NCBI GenBank assembly: GCA_964420285.1
Contig: CAYQTE010000058.1
Location: forward strand, 1 to 32,459
Origin: CAYQTE01 sp964420285
GTDB taxonomy: Bacteria; Planctomycetota; Phycisphaerae; Tepidisphaerales; Tepidisphaeraceae
Length of the DNA: 32,459 bases
Reading direction: 5' to 3'
Shown: piece after piece, positions 15,899 to 24,378 of the stretch
How positions within the stretch are numbered: position 1 is the first letter of the stretch
Layout of the letters: each line of letters opens with the position of its first letter
Program-made: the position numbers and the translations under genes
Notes under the pieces: generated by a model
The model's database searches: none
Told to the model about the DNA's origin: nothing
What the model saw: only the letters and a program-made list of their open reading frames with translations

Positions 15899-15959
15899 GG
15901 CGCTGATGTGAAACGCGACACAACCCGATTGATCCGCATGGCCAATCACGGAACATCAC

Positions 15960-17072
15960 ATGGATAATCAACCGCCAACACCGTTACAGCGTCAATTCCC
16001 CTGCACCAAATGCGGGGCCAAACTCGAATTCATGCCGGGGACCGATTCGCTGGTCTGTTCCCATTGCGGGGCGCTGAACAAGATCGCCGAGTCCGGCCTG
16101 GATGTCCCGCTGCTGGATTATGAACTGTATATCCAGCAACTTCCCCAGGATGATGCGGTTCATGAAACGCTCGTCGTCCACTGCGCCGCCTGCGGTGCCG
16201 AAAGCCACCTGGCGCCGGATGTGACGGCCGACCGGTGCAAATTCTGCGGGTCGGCCGTCGTCGCTGAATCGCAATCCAAAAAGGCGATCAAGCCGATGGC
16301 TCTGCTGCCGTTCATTGTAAACAAACAGCAGGCCGACAAGCTCTTTCATCAATGGGTCGAGGGCCTGTGGTTCGCGCCCAGCGCCCTGGCCAAACAAGCC
16401 GAGCGATCCGGCATCGACGGCGCCTACATCCCCGCCTGGACGTACAACGCGCAGACGGTCACGCAATACACCGGCCAGCGCGGCGACGATTACCAGGAGA
16501 TGGAAACCTACACCGAATTCGTGAACGGCCGGCCGGAAACCCGCACGCGCATGGTCACGCGCACGCGCTGGTCCTATGCCAGCGGCGTGGTGCAGGATCG
16601 CTTCGCCAATCTGCTGGTTCTGGCCACGCAATCCCTTCCCGCCAAACAGGCCCAGCACCTCCAGCCGTGGGATTTGCAGAATCTGATCCCCTACGCCGAT
16701 GAATATCTCAGCGGCATGACCTGCCAGAGCTATCAGGTTGACCTGGCCAACGGATTTTCGGTCGCCAAAGAGATGATGGTCCCGGTGATCCGGCAAACGA
16801 TCGAATCCGACATCGGCGGCAACCACCAGCGCATCGACTCGGCCGAAACACAATACCAGTCCGTGAAATTCCGCCACCTTTTGCTGCCCCTGTGGATCAG
16901 CGCCTACAAATTCGGCCCCAAGACCTACCGCTTCCTGATCAACGCCCGCACCGGCGAAGTGCAGGGCGAACGGCCGTACAGCGGGATGAAGATCACCCTC
17001 CTGATCCTCGCCATCCTCGCGGCGATCGCGGTGATTGTTTTGATTTTCATGGGTGCGCAGGGTGGCAGGTGA
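15960..17072 (+). CDS. Double zinc-ribbon, C-terminally anchored membrane protein
   Basis: 370 residues. Two zinc ribbons are visible at the N-terminus: Cys15/18/33/36 and Cys75/78/93/96. A middle domain of about 220 residues with conserved-looking aromatic pairs (YIPAWTYNAQ, LLPLWISAYKFGPKTYRFLIN) is followed by a single membrane helix at the end (ITLLILAILAAIAVIVLIFMG). Homologues are often labelled primosomal protein N' / superfamily II helicase-like, but no helicase or ATPase motifs are present, so that label is unsafe. The ribbons would face the cytoplasm if the tail is an anchor. Function unknown. Confidence 0.8.
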   Translation: MDNQPPTPLQRQFPCTKCGAKLEFMPGTDSLVCSHCGALNKIAESGLDVPLLDYELYIQQLPQDDAVHETLVVHCAACGAESHLAPDVTADRCKFCGSAVVAESQSKKAIKPMALLPFIVNKQQADKLFHQWVEGLWFAPSALAKQAERSGIDGAYIPAWTYNAQTVTQYTGQRGDDYQEMETYTEFVNGRPETRTRMVTRTRWSYASGVVQDRFANLLVLATQSLPAKQAQHLQPWDLQNLIPYADEYLSGMTCQSYQVDLANGFSVAKEMMVPVIRQTIESDIGGNHQRIDSAETQYQSVKFRHLLLPLWISAYKFGPKTYRFLINARTGEVQGERPYSGMKITLLILAILAAIAVIVLIFMGAQGGR

Positions 17073-17234
17073 AACGCCACGGGTGCGGATTCGCTCCAAG
17101 ATTCCCGATCGACCCGAGGTTTGCGGGAGCGCGTCGGTGGCAACATTCGGGTGCGCTTTTCGCTCTTGAATCTGCGAGCAAAATTGGAGTATTTGGCCAG
17201 ATTTGGGTACGCTATTGGCAGGCCAGGCTCAAAA

Positions 17235-19229
17235 ATGCAAGCATCAGAGATTAGGTTGCGGCAACTCATCGAGGGAACCAAGCAATACTTGGTGCCCTTG
17301 TTTCAACGACCGTATAGCTGGTCGGAAAAGCATTGGAAGACCCTTTGGGATGACGTCCTCGACCAATCCAAGCACGGGGATGGCCGGCCCCATTTCTTTG
17401 GGTCCATTGTGACAGCGCAAGCGAAATCGGTCCCCCAGGGCGTTTTCAAGCACCTTCTGATCGACGGCCAACAGCGGATGACGACCACCCAGGTTTTCCT
17501 GGCAGCCCTTCGTGATACGGCGGGAATTATTGGGGACGAGAAGTTGTGCAGCCGCATTGACGACCAATACCTCGTCAACCAACACGAGGAAGGCGACGAG
17601 CGCCTCAAGGTACTCGCCACACAGGTTGGCGGCGACCGCCCGGCCTTCAGAGCAATCATCCAAAGGCAGCTTCCGATACCGGAAGGCCGCCTCGCCAATT
17701 GCTACCGGTTCTTCCGGGACCGCCTCGACGGGCGGTCCGCCGAGGAGCTTCATGGAATCCACACTGCGATTGTCGACCGGCTTTCGCTTGTCGGCATCAC
17801 CTGCGACGACAATGATAATCCGCACCTGATCTTCGAGAGCCTCAACGCGAAGGGAGAGAAATTAACGCCTGCCGACCTCATCAGAAATTTCCTCCTGATG
17901 CGCGTGCATGTGAACGATCAGGAGCGACTCTACCGGTTGCATTGGTTGCCCGTTCAGGAGGCGCTCGGAGACGATCTCACTGAGTTTGTACGGCATTATC
18001 TCATGAAGGGCGGCAAGATACTCAAGGAATCCGAGGTGTATCTTGAGTTGAAAGATCAGCTTGCGAGCTCAACTGCTGCCGACGCGGAGAGTTTTCTTGC
18101 TGACCTCAGCCGCCACGGCCAGTTCTATGCCCGGTTTGTTGACCCCAAGCGCGAGGCCGACAGAGCAATTTCCGATCGCCTGGACCGTGTTCGGCGGCTC
18201 AAGGTGACCGTTGCGTATCCGTTTCTCCTGCGCGTTTTCGACGCCTATCAATCAAATAATTTGACCCATCAGCAGGTAATCGACACGCTCGACGTGCTCG
18301 AGTCATTTGTAATGCGCCGGTCAATCTGCGGCTTGCCGACAAATCAGCTTCGCCGCATGCTCCCGCCCGTCTTTGAAAAGGCAGGGGGCGCCGGCCCCGG
18401 CTTTGTTGAAGGTGTTCGCAGATCCCTCGGTGGGCGGCACTGTCCGGACGACGAAGCATTCGTCCGGCAATTGACGAGCGTTGAGCTGTATTCGACATCG
18501 GAAAAGAACGCCCGCCTCCGCATTATTCTCGAGCAAATCGAACGATCGTTTGGCCATCATGAGCTCGTCGATCTAAGCACCGCGACCATTGAGCATGTGA
18601 TGCCGCAGACCCTCACGCCCAACTGGGAGAGGGAACTTGGGGAGGGCGCGATAGAGCAGCACGCTCAATGGCTGCATACCTTGGGTAACCTCACGCTAAC
18701 GGGCTACAACTCGGAGATCGGGAATCAGGGCTTCGCTGAGAAGAGGGAAGCGTTCTCGGACAGCAATTTTCAATTGAATCGGTATTTTTCGGATATCGGC
18801 CGATGGACTTCCGATGCAATCCGTCAGAGAGCTGCGAATCTGGCGGACCGCGCGCTAAGAATATGGCCCGATGTCGGGCGGGATCCCGACGAGACTGTTG
18901 CGAGGCGAGTGCCGGGGCAGGCGCTTATCGCGGTCCGATTCAGGGGCGCAACCTATCCGGTCGGTACTTGGAAGGATGGGTTTAACAAGCTGCTTGCGCT
19001 TTTCGACTCCGCGAAACCCGGATTGCTATTGACTCTTGCGGCCGAGAGCAAATTCCAAGCGTTCGTGTCTGCAGACAGAGAAAAGTTCTTCTCCAGAGCA
19101 AACGCCAAGATTGGCGAAGTATACGTCAACAATCATGCGAGCGCGGCCCAACTGCAAGCTTGGTGTCGGAGGGTTGCGAAGATCGCAGGGATCGCCGAAA
19201 GCGAATACGCCTTTGTTGGTGGTCAGTGA
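17235..19229 (+). CDS. GmrSD/BrxU-like type IV restriction enzyme (DUF262-DUF1524)
   Basis: A single 664-residue fusion of the two GmrSD halves. The N-terminal DUF262 domain has VPLFQRPYSWSEKHWKTLWDD (about 20-40) and the ParB-like nucleotide motif DGQQR at 77-81; FESLNAKGEKLTPADLIRNFLL follows near 200. The C-terminal DUF1524 HNH-type nuclease has IEHVMPQTLTPNW near 452 and LGNLTLTGYNSEIGN near 483. A further roughly 110-residue tail (RFRGATYPVGTWKDGFNKLLALF) is an extra domain I cannot name. Such enzymes cut phage DNA carrying modified bases such as glucosylated hydroxymethylcytosine. ATG 17235 gives a normal DUF262 N-terminus (MQASEIRLRQLIEG); the upstream open frame is not protein-like. 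Codon use looks less GC-biased than neighbours, consistent with transfer (not measured). It overlaps or abuts the Xre gene downstream. Confidence 0.9.
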   Translation: MQASEIRLRQLIEGTKQYLVPLFQRPYSWSEKHWKTLWDDVLDQSKHGDGRPHFFGSIVTAQAKSVPQGVFKHLLIDGQQRMTTTQVFLAALRDTAGIIGDEKLCSRIDDQYLVNQHEEGDERLKVLATQVGGDRPAFRAIIQRQLPIPEGRLANCYRFFRDRLDGRSAEELHGIHTAIVDRLSLVGITCDDNDNPHLIFESLNAKGEKLTPADLIRNFLLMRVHVNDQERLYRLHWLPVQEALGDDLTEFVRHYLMKGGKILKESEVYLELKDQLASSTAADAESFLADLSRHGQFYARFVDPKREADRAISDRLDRVRRLKVTVAYPFLLRVFDAYQSNNLTHQQVIDTLDVLESFVMRRSICGLPTNQLRRMLPPVFEKAGGAGPGFVEGVRRSLGGRHCPDDEAFVRQLTSVELYSTSEKNARLRIILEQIERSFGHHELVDLSTATIEHVMPQTLTPNWERELGEGAIEQHAQWLHTLGNLTLTGYNSEIGNQGFAEKREAFSDSNFQLNRYFSDIGRWTSDAIRQRAANLADRALRIWPDVGRDPDETVARRVPGQALIAVRFRGATYPVGTWKDGFNKLLALFDSAKPGLLLTLAAESKFQAFVSADREKFFSRANAKIGEVYVNNHASAAQLQAWCRRVAKIAGIAESEYAFVGGQ

Positions 19230-19428
19230 ACCCTCGATGCGGGCGATGATGGCTCGGAAGATCATCCCGGCTCGCAAAGCGGTTGGGCTTTCGCAGGCCG
19301 GGCTGGCGCGAAAGGCTGGGATTCGGGTCGAGACGCTGAACCGGCTGGAGAAGGGGAAGCACACACCGGACCTGGCGACGATGGAAAAGATCAACCGGGC
19401 GCTGTATGCGGCCGGGGCGCCGCAATAG
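19219..19428 (+). CDS. Small Xre-family HTH regulator
   Basis: About 63-70 residues with a single helix-turn-helix: MARKIIPARKAVGLSQAGLARKAGIRVETLNRLEKGKHTPDLATMEKINRAL. This matches the DNA-binding half of antitoxin-type Xre proteins, which usually carry 40-60 more N-terminal residues, so the gene may be a shortened version. Start choices are GTG 19219, overlapping the restriction gene by 11 bases, or ATG 19237, seven bases after its stop. Coupling to the restriction gene suggests it regulates that gene; this is inference. Confidence 0.75.
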   Translation: MVSEPSMRAMMARKIIPARKAVGLSQAGLARKAGIRVETLNRLEKGKHTPDLATMEKINRALYAAGAPQ

Positions 19429-19561
19429 GTCCGCGGCGGCGATGGCCGGGGAAATCGAGATTCAAGACGGGGGGAAATCGCGCGAATTCGGAAAAGCCGG
19501 AAATATGTTATCACCCAATCGCGTTGAAGGTGGTACAAGGGCGATTTTAGCTCGCATGCCG

Positions 19562-19567
19562 AGGAGG
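19562..19567 (+). promoter_or_regulatory. Ribosome binding site of the two-repeat protein
   Basis: AGGAGG three bases before ATG 19571. It supports this start, which begins a signal peptide, over the in-frame ATG at 19406. Confidence 0.65.
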
Positions 19568-19570
19568 ATT

Positions 19571-20494
19571 ATGAGAAATGCAACGCGTCTGGCGATCGTG
19601 ATTCTGGTTGTTGTGATGATGGTGGGGCCGCGTTGGGCGTCGGCCCAAGTGAGATCGGGCCTCGGGCCGCGTCAGGGCGGCGCGCCGGGCGGCCCCCGCG
19701 CCGGCGTCACTCCGCCGCCCGGCGTCGTTTCGCCGGCTGTCCCTGCGCCGGGGCGTGGACCGGCACAGAAGCCTCCCATCAATCCCGCAACGCTCGTGCC
19801 GCCGCTGGAACAGGCGTACGAGACTCTCAGCTCGGCCGATCGCGACTACGGCGGACACCGCGTTGCCGCCATGAAGGACATCGCCGTGGCCGTCAGTCTG
19901 CTGGGAACAACCATCAGCGGTAACGCAACCGGCCACGAACCGCAATCACTTTCCAATCTGCAAATCACGTCGGTGCAGATGTCGCTGCAAAGTGTCGGGC
20001 GATCGGTTCCGGCCGGGCAGCACCATGTGGAAATCGTCAATCGCATCAACAGCGCGATCAACCAGCTCACGCTGGCGATGCAAGCCGAATCGACGCACCC
20101 GCCGGTCGCCGGCAAGCCAACCACCGCCCCCTCGACCACGCAGCCCATCGGCATCGCCGTCGGCCCGGCGGGTGGCCCGATCGAAGACAACGGGATCGAA
20201 GTCGCCGCCCTCGACCAGGTATATCAAGTCCTTGTCCCGGCGAATCACAATTACCAGGGCCATCGGGTCGCGGCCATGAACGCCATCAAGCGAGCTATCA
20301 CGGCCTTGGGCGGCACCATCAGCGGCGACGGCGGCGGGAGGGAAAACCAGGCCGTTTCCGACGCCCAATTGCAACAGGCGGTCTATTTGCTCGGCCAGGT
20401 CCGCGATTCCTTTGCCGCCGACGATCCGAAGAAGGTGCTTAACGATCTGACCGCGGCCGTCAATCAACTGACGATGGCCCTGTCGATCAATTGA
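19571..20494 (+). CDS. Exported protein with two YxGHR-type helical repeats, function unknown
   Basis: 307 residues. The signal peptide is MRNATRLAIVILVVVMMVG..ASA, followed by a Gly/Pro-rich linker. Two homologous units follow: LEQAYETLSSADRDYGGHRVAAMKDIAVAVSLLG (shown in part) near residue 80, and LDQVYQVLVPANHNYQGHRV near residue 215. Each continues with ISG, a predicted helix ending LQ...L, and a second helix (VNRINSAINQLTLAM / LNDLTAAVNQLTMAL). The units are separated by a Thr/Pro-rich linker (TTAPSTTQP). The shared core DYxGHRVAAMxxI looks like a four-helix or heme/metal-type bundle, but no catalytic residues are evident. Convergent with alaS. Confidence 0.75.
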   Translation: MRNATRLAIVILVVVMMVGPRWASAQVRSGLGPRQGGAPGGPRAGVTPPPGVVSPAVPAPGRGPAQKPPINPATLVPPLEQAYETLSSADRDYGGHRVAAMKDIAVAVSLLGTTISGNATGHEPQSLSNLQITSVQMSLQSVGRSVPAGQHHVEIVNRINSAINQLTLAMQAESTHPPVAGKPTTAPSTTQPIGIAVGPAGGPIEDNGIEVAALDQVYQVLVPANHNYQGHRVAAMNAIKRAITALGGTISGDGGGRENQAVSDAQLQQAVYLLGQVRDSFAADDPKKVLNDLTAAVNQLTMALSIN

Positions 20495-20576
20495 CCCGTG
20501 GAAGCCGGGGCGGTGGGTGCGACTGGGCGGCAAGGTAAATCGCGTGGGGGCGCCGAATGGCGGACGTCGTTAGAGG

Positions 20577-23420
20577 TTAGCCGAGCGCGCGCTTTGCGTA
20601 GGCGAGTGCGGCGGCAAGGGCATCGGGGGTCTTGGCCGGGTCTTTGCCCCCGGCCTGGGCCATTTGTGGCCGGCCGCCACCGCCGCCGCCGGCAGCCTTG
20701 GCGGCTTCGCGGACCCAATCGCCGGCTCTCAAGCCTCGCGCGATGACGTCATCGCTGACAACGGCCACGAAGCTGACGGTCTTTTCATTGGCGCCGGCCA
20801 GCAGAATTCCGTAGCTGGCGACCTTCTTGCGGATCAGGTCGATCGTCTGGCGAAGCTGCTCGTCCGTTGCGCCGGGGATATCACCGATTACAAGGCTGGC
20901 ATCGCCGAGTGACCCGGCGGCACCAATGAGCCGGCTGGCCACGGCTGCCGCGTCAAACTCTGACAGGCCGGGCGATTGCGCTGCGTTCTTCGACGCCTTG
21001 ATGCGTGCCGCGAACTCGGCCAGAGCCGCCTGGGCGCGACGGCGGGAGCGAATAGGAATGGATCCGGCCAAATCGCGTTGAATCATGGCGACGATTTCGG
21101 GCAGATCCGAATCGTTCATCGTCTTTCCGCGCGCCAGCAACGATTCGAGCTGTTCGCCTGCCGCTTTGGCCGTTCGCGCCGCATCGCCGGTATGGGCCAC
21201 AATGCGACGAATGCCCTTGGAGACCGATTCCTCGCTCATCAGCACGAAGGCGCCGGCCAGGCCGCTGCTGGCCAGGTGCGTGCCGCCGCAGAATTCGACT
21301 GAAAACTGCCGCCATCGCGGGTTGGCCGGATCGGCCAGCAGTTCGGAAACCGGGGCTCCGATCGAAACCACGCGCACCATCGGCGGATATTTCTCGCCAA
21401 ACACCGCGCGAAGGCCGTTGATCGCCATTGCCTGTCCTTGCGGGACTACGCTTGTATGGACTGGCAGATTCGATTCGATCGACTTGTCGACCAGCGCCTG
21501 CACGCGGTCGATCTGCTCATCGTTCATCGCCGCCGGTTGTGAGAAATCGAACCGCAATTTCTCGGAATCGACCAGCGATCCCTTCTGCTGCACGCCGTCG
21601 CCCAGCACCTCGCGCAGCGCCCAGTTGGCCAGATGCGTGGCGGTGTGATTTTTCTCCGTGTTCTGACGCCCGGGGCCGACGGTCGCCGTGACGGCCTGCC
21701 CAACGCTCAGGCGGCCCGACCTGTACGTTCCGACATGCAGGACATACCCACCGACCGCGCGAGTCGTGGCGACGTCGAATCGGTCGCCGGTTGACGATTC
21801 GATTGTGCCGCTGTCGCCGATTTGGCCGCCCATTTCGGCGTAGAAATTGGTTTTGTCGAGCACGATGGCCAGTTGCTCATCGCCGACCGCGTCCGACGGT
21901 GAAAGCGCCAGGCGCTGGCCGGTCCAGATGGCGCGCACCGTCGCGGCCAGCGGCGCTGGCGAAAACTTGGGCACATCATCGGTCGCGGTGACGCCGGCTT
22001 CGGCAAGTCGGGCGAGCTTGTCGGGCGGCAATTGAAACAGTCCGTGCTCGGCATCCTTGCCCGCGCCACGGGCTCGCTGGCGGGCCTCCTCCATCAGCCG
22101 CTCGTAACCCGGCAGATCGATCGGCAAGGCGCGCTCTTCGGCCATGATCCGCGTCAGATCGATCGGGAAACCATACGTATCGTGCAACTTAAACGCCGCG
22201 TCGGCCGCAATCTTCCCCACCGCGGCGGCATCCTCGAAGAGTTGAATACCACGGTCCAGCGTCTTTCCGAACGAGATTTCCTCTTCGCGAACGATCTGCG
22301 CGACGTGATCCGGATCGCGCTTCAATTCCGGGAACGCATCTCCCATCGATTCGACGACGACGGGTACAAGCTGATGCAGGAATGGCTCGCCCAGGCCTAA
22401 TTGCTGTTTTCCAAAGCGCACGGCCCGGCGCAGGATTCGTCGCAAAACGTAACCTCGCCCCTCATTGCTGGGCGTGGCACCGTCGGTCAGGGCGAACGTC
22501 AGGCAGCGCAGGTGATCGGCAACCACGCGGAATGCGATATCGTGCCGCAATTGTTCGTTTGCCGCCTCGGCCACAGGATCGGGCGCGTTAGTCCGCGTAA
22601 ACGACCCGGTGTAGTGCCGGCCGCTCAACTTGGCGATGCGATCGAACAGCGGAGTCCAGAGATCGATCGCGTAATTGTCCTGTTTGTCTTGCAGCACCTG
22701 GCAGATGCGCTCGAATCCCATTCCCGTATCGACGTGCTGGGCGGGCAAGGTCGTCAGATGGCCCGAGGCGTCGCGGTTGTATTGAATGAAGACCAGATTC
22801 CAGATTTCCATGACGCGCGGATCGTCGCCGTTGACGGCCGGGCCGCCCGATTTGTCGGGAGTGCGATCGATGTAGATCTCCGTGCATGGTCCGCACGGCC
22901 CGGTTTCGCCCATTTCCCAGAAATTGTCCTTGCCGAAGAAATGGATGTGGGCATCGTCCAGGCCGGCGACGCGCTTCCACAGATCGGCCGCTTCCGTGTC
23001 GCGCGGGATTTGGGCGGATGGATTCCCCTCGTAGCAACTGACGTGCAGGCGGCTTGGATCAAGTTTCCAGACTTTGGTCAGCAGTTCCCATGCCATTTCG
23101 ATGGCGCCGCGTTTGAAGTAGTCGCCGAAACTCCAGTTGCCGAGCATTTCAAAGAAGGTGTGATGCCGTCGCGACCTGCCGACATCGTCCAGGTCGTTGT
23201 GCTTGCCGCCGGCGCGGATGCACTTCTGGCTGTTGACGGCACGGACATAGGGTCGTTTTTCCTGGCCCAGGAAGATCGGCTTGAATTGGTTCATCCCCGC
23301 GTTGGTGAACAGGAGCGTCGGATCGTCGTGGGGAACGACGCTGGAGCTGGGCACGAACGTATGGCCGTGGCGCTCGATGAAGAAGTCCAGAAACTGTTTG
23401 CGAATCTGCTGTGAAGTCAT
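20577..23420 (-). CDS. alaS: Alanyl-tRNA synthetase
   Basis: Charges tRNA-Ala with alanine. 947 residues, a little longer than the usual 875. The class II catalytic core starts at once (MTSQQIRKQFLDFFIERHGH, VPSSSVVPHDDPTLLFTNAGM) with HHTFFEMLGNWSFGDYFK and the GYVLRRILRRA helix. The editing domain has the zinc site HTATHLANWALRE and CGGTHL. The C-terminal C-Ala region contains a glycine-rich stretch (AAKAAGGGGGGRPQMAQAGG) typical of the family. It ends 82 bases from the convergent two-repeat gene and is followed upstream by the regulator cluster on the same strand, about 77 bases away. Confidence 0.97.
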   Translation of the reverse strand: MTSQQIRKQFLDFFIERHGHTFVPSSSVVPHDDPTLLFTNAGMNQFKPIFLGQEKRPYVRAVNSQKCIRAGGKHNDLDDVGRSRRHHTFFEMLGNWSFGDYFKRGAIEMAWELLTKVWKLDPSRLHVSCYEGNPSAQIPRDTEAADLWKRVAGLDDAHIHFFGKDNFWEMGETGPCGPCTEIYIDRTPDKSGGPAVNGDDPRVMEIWNLVFIQYNRDASGHLTTLPAQHVDTGMGFERICQVLQDKQDNYAIDLWTPLFDRIAKLSGRHYTGSFTRTNAPDPVAEAANEQLRHDIAFRVVADHLRCLTFALTDGATPSNEGRGYVLRRILRRAVRFGKQQLGLGEPFLHQLVPVVVESMGDAFPELKRDPDHVAQIVREEEISFGKTLDRGIQLFEDAAAVGKIAADAAFKLHDTYGFPIDLTRIMAEERALPIDLPGYERLMEEARQRARGAGKDAEHGLFQLPPDKLARLAEAGVTATDDVPKFSPAPLAATVRAIWTGQRLALSPSDAVGDEQLAIVLDKTNFYAEMGGQIGDSGTIESSTGDRFDVATTRAVGGYVLHVGTYRSGRLSVGQAVTATVGPGRQNTEKNHTATHLANWALREVLGDGVQQKGSLVDSEKLRFDFSQPAAMNDEQIDRVQALVDKSIESNLPVHTSVVPQGQAMAINGLRAVFGEKYPPMVRVVSIGAPVSELLADPANPRWRQFSVEFCGGTHLASSGLAGAFVLMSEESVSKGIRRIVAHTGDAARTAKAAGEQLESLLARGKTMNDSDLPEIVAMIQRDLAGSIPIRSRRRAQAALAEFAARIKASKNAAQSPGLSEFDAAAVASRLIGAAGSLGDASLVIGDIPGATDEQLRQTIDLIRKKVASYGILLAGANEKTVSFVAVVSDDVIARGLRAGDWVREAAKAAGGGGGGRPQMAQAGGKDPAKTPDALAAALAYAKRALG

Positions 23421-23497
23421 GGGCAGTGGGACTATAGGGAAATCCGGGCCGCTCGTCGATGGGGCGGCAAAGCCGGGAAAAGCGAAAACGGATGGCG

Positions 23498-23944
23498 TTA
23501 CACCCCCGGTCCGGAGGATCGCTTCAAGGCCAGGCGGTTGCGCTCGATGGCCAGTTGGATGGCGCGCCGCAAACGTTGCGGCGTTACGTCGCCCTTGACC
23601 AGGTAATCCTGGGCCCCCTCCTGAACCGACCGCACCGCCAGGCCGTCATCGTCAATCCCCGTGAGAACCACGATCGGCACGCGCGGCGCCACGGCCCACA
23701 TTTGACCGAAGGTCGCCAGCCATTGGCTGTCCGGCATCGACAAATCCAGCAGCACGATGTCAAAGCGATCGCCGCCCCGCGCGCTGTCTGCCAATGCCTT
23801 CATCGCGTCGGCTGTGCTTGAAACGTGCTGCACCTTCGCCGCGCCGGCATAGCTCTCGGCGACGAGTTCCGCCACCAGGCGAGCATCGCCCGGATTGTCT
23901 TCCACCAGCAGAACGCGCAGTGATTTTGTGTTTTCCATGATCAT
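23498..23944 (-). CDS. Receiver-only response regulator (second of pair)
   Basis: 148 residues consisting of one receiver domain and no output domain. Acidic pocket VLLVEDNPGD, phosphoacceptor Asp in IVLLDLSMPDSQ, Thr in IVVLTGIDDD and Lys in DYLVKGD are all present. ATG 23944 overlaps the stop of the preceding regulator as ATGA; an in-frame ATG at 23938 is an alternative. The last gene of the kinase-regulator-regulator operon; the partner kinase is presumably the one at 24375-26993. Confidence 0.9.
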   Translation of the reverse strand: MIMENTKSLRVLLVEDNPGDARLVAELVAESYAGAAKVQHVSSTADAMKALADSARGGDRFDIVLLDLSMPDSQWLATFGQMWAVAPRVPIVVLTGIDDDGLAVRSVQEGAQDYLVKGDVTPQRLRRAIQLAIERNRLALKRSSGPGV

Positions 23945-24378
23945 TCTCCCGGCAGGCGGGCACGCACCAACCAGAACCGCTCGATATCCCGCAGCACGGC
24001 GACAAACTCGTCCAGGTCAATCGGCTTTACAATATAGCAATTGGCGCCCAGATCATAGGCGTCGCTGACATCCTTTGCCGCCTGCGACGTCGAGAGCACC
24101 ACCACTGGAATCCGCCGCAACGCCGGATCACCCTTCATGGCCCGCAGCACATCCCGGCCGTGCATGCGCGGCAGATTCAGGTCCAATAATACCAGCGCCG
24201 GCCTTGGCCGGGTGGTCCAGGGCGATTGACAGCGCAAGTACGCCATGGCCTCGACTCCATCACGCACAGAGGCCAGTTCCGCGTTGGCGCCGGTTTCGAT
24301 CAATGCCTCGGCCGTCAGGCGCACATCGCCGGGATTGTCGTCCACCATCAGGATTGAGGCTGCTGCGGTGCGGATCAT
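23941..24378 (-). CDS. Receiver-only response regulator, Rcp1-like
   Basis: 145 residues, a single receiver domain of the type found beside bacteriophytochrome-like sensors: ILMVDDNPGDVRLT, phosphoacceptor Asp in LVLLDLNLPRMHGRD, Ser in VVVLSTS and Lys in CYIVKPIDLDEF. There is no DNA-binding domain, so output is by protein contact or phosphotransfer. Start ATG 24378 overlaps the sensor kinase stop by ATGA and its own stop overlaps the next regulator by ATGA, implying translational coupling. Confidence 0.92.
   Translation of the reverse strand: MIRTAAASILMVDDNPGDVRLTAEALIETGANAELASVRDGVEAMAYLRCQSPWTTRPRPALVLLDLNLPRMHGRDVLRAMKGDPALRRIPVVVLSTSQAAKDVSDAYDLGANCYIVKPIDLDEFVAVLRDIERFWLVRARLPGE

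Noticed and set aside
15960..17072. Primosomal N' / helicase identity for the zinc-ribbon protein
   Set aside because: No Walker A/B or helicase motifs; only the zinc ribbons resemble that annotation.
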